Shown in pieces: positions 31,606-36,612 of a DNA stretch of 36,612 nt (its first letter is position 1; each line of letters starts with the position of its first letter). This DNA is from Chara braunii (lineage: Eukaryota > Streptophyta > Charophyceae > Charales > Characeae), in NCBI GenBank assembly GCA_003427395.1, contig BFEA01000400.1, forward strand, positions 1,169,563 through 1,206,174. The letters are read 5' to 3'. The translations under genes and the position numbers were made by a program. The notes under the pieces were generated by a model, which did no database searches, was not told the DNA's origin, and saw only the letters and a list, made by a program, of their open reading frames with translations.

Positions 31606-32311
31606 GAAGGCCGATATTTAGTAGCCATAGCTGGACATGTTAATTTTATGTGGCTACTTTGTTGCGCCTGGTATTAACGACATATTTTTTATGTGCGGGT
31701 CTGTGTTTCCTCTTCAATTCTCCTCTTTTTTTCCTTCTTCTTCTTCTCCTCTACTTCTTCTTCTCTCTTGGTTGATGATGATTGACTCGGGTGGATTCAT
31801 TGATTGAGGACTACACCTCAGGTCATCTACCCCTTGGGTGGTAAGAGCCCGCGGGAGTAGAAGCTTGAGACGTTCCGATGGTTCCTTTTTTTTTTTTTTT
31901 TTTTTCTCTATTGGTGGGGAGTTGCACCGGCTGCAAACCAGGTAAAAAAAACGTCTCTTTCAATGGAAACAACATCACGTAACTTCTCAAAATTCAGAAA
32001 CTCTTTGGGCTATCAACAACAAAATGAGACCTTTTCGCCCCACGGGGCCTGAAATGAGTGCGCATGAGTGCGCATCTAGTCCCACTACCCACTATACCCA
32101 GACTTGTAACAACCAATTCTGAGAATCATCGAGTTCTACCTTTAGCTCAACAAGTGAAGACTAGCCTCCAGATAATGAACAACATAACCTGAACAAGCCT
32201 ATCCTTTTGGCAACTACCTTTGCTTCTATCAATAACACTTTCATGGAGATCTGGAACCCCTCAACGAAGGTTCAATGATCCCTCTGTTTAATGATGTTCA
32301 ATAATTCAAAT

Positions 32312-32313
<2 letters not shown>
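31606..32313. other. No gene recognised
   Basis: This stretch holds a TTCTTC-rich segment (about 31700-31770), a run of about 22 T at 31887-31908 and otherwise ordinary sequence. The 73-codon frame 31456-31677 spans the hammerhead-like motif and is not credible as a gene. Confidence 0.5.
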
Positions 32314-32390
<77 letters not shown>

Positions 32391-32430
32391 TCCCTCTGTT
32401 TAATGATGCTCAATGATTCAAATGATATAT

Positions 32431-32479
<49 letters not shown>

Positions 32480-32514
32480 ACGCACACACACACAGACACA
32501 CATACACAAACACA
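32314..32514. repeat. Compound (CT)n and (CA)n microsatellites
   Basis: A CT run then a CA run (32314-32390), a short copy of the flanking sequence TCCCTCTGTTTAATGATG, and again CT then CA runs with a few interruptions (to about 32514). The repeated flank means the whole CT-CA block was duplicated in tandem. Confidence 0.95.
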
Positions 32515-33239
32515 CTCGAAGCGTTCTCTCTCTGCATCACATAATTCTTCAATCCCGTCTCCTCCCCTGCTCATCACGAGTTTTTTCAACACTGTCGTCT
32601 TCACTCTCCTTCTGCTCACTGCCTTTTATGTCGTTGGAAGCTTTGAAATCTTCTCTCCTGTCTTCATTTATTTTCTTATCCCAATAGACTGTACCGCCCA
32701 GTCCTGCGTTATCATCTTTCCTTTCTTCATCCCTAGTCTTCTGATTCCAATGGTTCATACCACCATAATCCTCCTCCTTCTCCTCCTATTAATCATCATC
32801 ATCATCACCACCCCCACCACCACCATCACGGTGACCGTTTTGAGGTGATTCCAACGATTCTAACGTTTCATTATCACAATCTTCGTTGCCATCCCAGTCG
32901 TCTGATCCAACGATTCATATCACCATTATCATCCTTATCATCATTATCACCATCATCATCAGTATCGTCATTATCACCCCCCGATCTGTGAGTACCATCA
33001 TATTTATTCCTTAGCTCGACATCCTTCGCTCTCAATACTCCATCCTTACCGTTTTGAGGCCGATGGCACAGCCCTATCACACAGACCCATCTAAGTTCAC
33101 ACCCCCAGTTCAAGCACCACACACTCAACTCCATTGGAATCTCGCCGTCGTCTCGTGGCTTTTCCAAACAATTGTTCCTGAAGACGGGTCCTCGTTGTTA
33201 CTGACTCTCACATTCCTTCCTACAACTCCGCTTCATCAC
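32515..33239. other. Low-complexity stretch, no gene supported
   Basis: ATCATC-type trinucleotide tracts at about 32790-32830 and 32925-32985 give Asp-rich translations on the minus strand. I see no family motif, and frames are short. Minus-strand frames at 33167-32874 and 32758-32549 might be pieces of one low-complexity protein gene together with the Ser-Pro-Asp repeat upstream at 33449-33198, but this is speculative. Confidence 0.4.
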
Positions 33240-33440
33240 TCTCCGTTCGGGAGTGGAACTCTCATTGGGACTGAAACTCTTGGGGCTGGAACTCACGGGA
33301 CTGGAACTCTTGGGACTGAAACTCTCCTCTGGATTGGAACTTTTGGGATTGGAACTCTCAAGACTGGAACTCTCGTCGGGACTGGAACTCTCGTCGGGAC
33401 TGGAACTCTCGTCGGGACTGGAAATCTTGTGTGCTCGGCT
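33240..33440 (-). repeat. Minisatellite of 15-18 bp units (Ser-Pro-Asp-Glu coding on the minus strand)
   Basis: Units like GGGACTGGAACTCTC(GTC) recur at least ten times; the last three 18-bp units are exact. The minus strand stays open over 33449-33198 and reads SSPDES repeats followed by SSNPKSS and SFSPKSS variants. The plus strand is open too and reads Thr-Gly-Leu repeats, so an open frame here is not by itself proof of a gene. Confidence 0.8.
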
Positions 33441-33736
33441 AAGGTTCAAACGCTTGCCTTCGAGCTCTGCTGGCCCTGGTGTTCACCCCGATGTCTCTTC
33501 CCGCTTTCCTTCTTCCCCGGGTCCTTCCTTGTTCAAGAAACCGCCCTACATACTCTCGCGGTGAGTACCACTACCTTCCATTTCTCAATTGCTGCCACAA
33601 ATTTCAAACTGTCGACCTTTGGATGAAGCTCCGCATTCAACACAAATTTTTAGAGATCATGAAGTTCTTGTTCCCGTGTACCCGCCCTAGCGGTGGGAAA
33701 AGAAAAATAAAAATAAAAAAATCCTAGGTTACCAAT
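33441..33736. other. No gene recognised
   Basis: Ordinary unique-looking sequence ending in an A-rich stretch (33700-33721). Nothing recognised. Confidence 0.5.
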
Positions 33737-33831
33737 GGTCTGGAGACCGGACGTCTCCCCTGAACGTCTCCTCCAGACGTCCGTGGTCAGGGTTGTCCGG
33801 GTGTGCAGAGTGGGGCAAATAGACTCTGCAC
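33737..33831. repeat. Cluster of inverted repeats
   Basis: GGTCTGGAGACC (33737-33748) is a palindrome. GGACGTCT (33749-33756) pairs with AGACGTCC (33775-33782). GTGCAGAGT (33803-33811) pairs with ACTCTGCAC (33823-33831). They lie about 240 bp before the third copy of the LTR-like sequence and may belong to a related element's terminal repeat. Confidence 0.75.
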
Positions 33832-34406
33832 GGGGGCAGGTTCCTTCTCTGTAGAGTCTAGGGCTTAGGATGTCCTGGACAAGGACCTTGAATCCCGACC
33901 CAGGACCAACGTCCGACCATAAAAAATTCTAAGAAGCAAAGGATAAAAGGGGATCTCCCTTTTTCTCTCAAGTCATAATCTGGCTAACCATTGCACACGA
34001 TCACGATAAGTTGCGCGCATGCCCAAGAAACGTATAAATATATACATAAGGCTTATTTATATAGGACGATCACTTCTCACAGTCATAGTGAGACTCCTCT
34101 CAGCCATATATGTATGTAATCGCAGACAGTCACATCCAGAAGCCGAACCACAGCCATATCTGCAATCACATCAAAGATTCATCCAGAAGTTCACACACTA
34201 CACGGGATCAACTTCAACCATTCTTTGCACGCATACCCCTCGCTTAAGCCATACAAACCTCACTCGTGCAACTCTTAAATAAATACTCAGTACTTTTGTT
34301 GAATGACCATTCAATAAAGTCCGGGCGAAAACACAACAAAATAGTTCAATCACAAGGCTAAAGTCTTTAGGTTGAATGGCAGGAGTGAATTGGAGTTGAA
34401 TCGTAA

Positions 34407-34466
34407 ACCGACGAATCGGCAACCGACCTGTTATCAGTGATAACATGAGATGATCCTCTTAGGATC
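34407..34466. repeat. Cluster of three small hairpins, third copy
   Basis: CCGA/TCGG with loop CGAA, TGTTATC/GATAACA with loop AGT, and GATCCT/AGGATC with loop CTT in place of TGT. Stems match the right copy while the last loop is changed at two of three bases. Confidence 0.7.
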
Positions 34467-35321
34467 AAGCTGAAGCTAGCCCCAATCCTGAATCTGACGG
34501 TCAAGAGGACCTGTAACACAAGACAGGTCAATCCCAGGCTAAACCTATAAGTCCATGGAGAATAATCCCCATATCGCGATCTTACTCAAATCATCCTAGT
34601 TAATTAAGCCTAAGTTTACCGCTAAGCAGTGCCCAAAGCAAAGGTTGACCCTGACATAATCTCCCCTATACAGAGTGGATCACCAGAATCGCCACCTGTC
34701 AAAATATAGTCTAACTCCTTTAAACTAAGAAAATTTCGGCAGCGCTTCCCGTAGGAAAAGTGTCTTTTCAGAATTTGTATCAGCCCAAATATGAAAACAG
34801 AATTAGCCTTCGACTTCCCGTGGTCCAATTTTGTATAACTTTTTGATTTAGCAAAAATTTGGGCAGCACTCCCTTTAGAAAAGGAGGCTTCCCAGATTTT
34901 TACTAAGCCATATGCGAACCTTAGACAAGTTGAACTTTGAAAAGTCAGAATTTTGGCTAACTCCTTGGATTTGCAGAAATTTCGCCAGCGCTTCCCGTAG
35001 AGAAAGTAGCTTACCAAAGTTTATACAAACCCAAGTATAACAAATGATCTCAGAAAATGCAAGAATTGATCTAAGTAAAATAAACTTAGCTCAAAAACTG
35101 CAGGAGATGAAACTAACTCCTATCGCTCTAGCACGTGGCGAGCCTCTAAAGCAACTACTTGTCAAAACTGAAACTCAGACCAAGTAGTAGCTTCACTCCA
35201 TCACATATAGGTCAAACCACAAAGATAAGTACTCTCGCCATCCCAAGGTCAATTTCACAAACAATAGTTCATAATCTTTCAATGCTTTAACCCTTCATAC
35301 CCTACTTACATACGGCGTAAA

Positions 35322-36150
35322 GTCAGGCCATCCAATCTTATGGAACATGCCTGACTCAGCCATCAGGTATACACGAACAGGTTGCACAACTACTTCTCTC
35401 TTCTTTTGGGCATATGACTAAGCCATTCATCTTAGAAACAATGCTTAGTCGCCCTGAACTGTTTAATACCCAAGTTATATATACCTTTGTGAACTTAGTG
35501 TTCAAAAACTGAGCGTAGGACTAAGTCATTCATCTTAGAAACAAAGCTTAGTTTGCCCAAAATCACCTTCCATTATATTCTTAGTTATAATCTCTTCAAC
35601 TTATGATAAGCTATAGTCAGACCCCCCCAATCTTATGGGACCCTGTATGACCAGCCTGCTCTTAAGTAGGATAGTAATAAAATATAGCCAAGTTATAACC
35701 TTTTGGGTTCCAGCATGTGCGAGGCATTGGGCCAGACCATCTAATCTTATGGAACATGTCTAGTCCTTTGCTAGGTTCGTTCTTCTTTAGCTCAGTTGTG
35801 CGTGGTATGAGTCCAAGGTCATCCAATCTTATGGAACATGCCTCGCCCCCAGCCAAAGTTACTCCCTCAGAACAAAAGCAGGAAGAGGCCGAGACACCCA
35901 ATCGTATGGAACTTGCTCAGACCTCCTCGCTAAGAAATTAATGAAACAGAGCAAGACCCAAATAAACAAGGCAACCAAGCCATCCAATCTTACGGAACAG
36001 GCTTGGCTCCTAAAAGTCAACCACAGTCAAACCCTCACAAGTCAGAGCAATCAGACCATCCAATCTTATGGAACTTGTCTGATTCTCAACGGAATTCAAA
36101 AAATAAAACACAGCAGTCAGGCCATCCAAACTTATGGAACCATGTCTGAC
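35322..36150. repeat. Array of hairpins with a shared loop, third copy
   Basis: Matches the arrays at 3274 and 22785. Several stems are perfect with sequences different from the other copies: GTCAGGC/GCCTGAC (35322-35328, 35349-35355), GACTAAGC/GCTTAGTC (35416-35423, 35443-35450), CCAAGCC/GGCTTGG (35975-35981, 36000-36006) and TCAGAC/GTCTGA (36051-36056, 36077-36082). The loop stays close to CCATCCAATCTTATGGAAC. Fourth, sixth and seventh units are decayed. Confidence 0.85.
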
Positions 36151-36612
36151 TCTATAAGACCCTTCCAGTCGCAAGCAAAATTGCCTTTCTCCCAACCTTC
36201 CCCCTGATGCAATCCATTTGTTACAATTTGCCTTCAGACAATCAAGAAAACTGAAACTGCCCTTGCACACGCATTCCTTTACTTGGTATGACTTGTGTCC
36301 TGAAAGTCAAACTAAGGTCAAAGTAAGGTTGCATACAATACTTTCAGTCAATACAGAGGACGTTGTACAGATAGGGACTATACTGGGTTTATAAGGGAAA
36401 GCAATGATTACCTCTCAATTCCCTGCCTCCAGAACTCCTCCTGAGTTCCGGCAGAGCTCCCTCAATCGGTGGGGCAAACCTCCCACAGAGGCCTTGGCGC
36501 GGATTACGGGTTGCAATCCCGCCTGCCGCCTTCCTCTCAAAACCAACAGACTAGACTTAGAGAAAGAAGGGTAGAAGGAGAAAGTTTTAGGCTCTCAGAT
36601 CCAAGAGGGGTG

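Larger units (their letters stand above)
34065..36612. repeat. Third, diverged copy of LTR positions 2008-4562
   Basis: From GACGATCACTTCTCACAG on, this stretch follows copy 1 from 2008 to 4562 with nearly equal length (2548 against 2555 bp) but clearly more differences than between copies 1 and 2. It has the hairpin trio, the 122-bp tandem units, the hairpin array and the conserved block, and it runs off the window end. Sequence to its left does not match the part of the LTR before 2008, so only this module is shared. It may be part of a related element with another U5 end. Confidence 0.85.

Noticed and set aside
32310-32687. 125-codon plus-strand frame
   Set aside because: It is translated CT and CA microsatellite (Ser-Leu and Thr-His repeats).
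33054-33626. 190-codon plus-strand frame with Gly-Thr-Leu repeats
   Set aside because: The repeat part is the minisatellite read in another frame; the rest has no family likeness.

Overview
The window looks like repeat-filled nuclear DNA of a streptophyte green alga, most likely a Chara braunii-type charophyte. I base this on recognising the wording of the encoded proteins (a zinc-knuckle plus coiled-coil ORF joined to GIY-YIG and reverse-transcriptase pieces, and a particular Ty3/gypsy polyprotein). That is memory of the families, not a search. I see no intact host gene, tRNA, rRNA or CRISPR. Every recognisable coding region is a decayed retroelement.

Layout: 1-87 is an (AG)n microsatellite. 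At 222-8374 and 19740-27874 lie two same-orientation copies of one 8.15 kb sequence. Between them, on the minus strand, is a full but broken Ty3/gypsy gene set: gag (19341-17548), protease (about 17020), RT and RNase H (16301-14153), integrase (14152-12974), and then a second gag-like coiled-coil ORF (12790-9907). An 18-nt primer binding site matching the 3' end of tRNA-Asp lies 2 nt from the repeat edge at 19740. Both repeat copies begin with TG exactly there. The simplest reading is therefore a 27.6 kb minus-strand retrotransposon with giant LTRs. The other LTR edge (8374/27874) is not clean: there is no convincing polypurine tract or target duplication, and it falls inside the 5' part of a plus-strand Penelope-like element (PLE).

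In the right copy that PLE continues to about 31.6 kb: zinc knuckle, long coiled coil, GIY-YIG nuclease, then a Penelope-type RT, with a degenerate hammerhead-like motif downstream. It carries stops, frameshifts and lost catalytic residues. The region 31.7-34.0 kb is low-complexity DNA (CT/CA microsatellites, a Ser-Pro-Asp-coding minisatellite, inverted repeats). From 34065 to the window end there is a third, more diverged copy of LTR positions 2008-4562.

The most interesting signal is non-coding. Inside the repeat, at 3274-4098, is an array of ten hairpins that share a loop core (CCAATCTTATGG or a close variant) but have different outer stems. Comparing the three copies, several stems change on both sides together, so pairing is kept while sequence drifts. 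A separate hairpin at 4383-4397 shows three compensatory pair changes out of five between copy 1 and copy 3, next to an unusually conserved block of about 110 bp. This suggests a structured RNA or DNA module under selection in the LTR, shared between element families.
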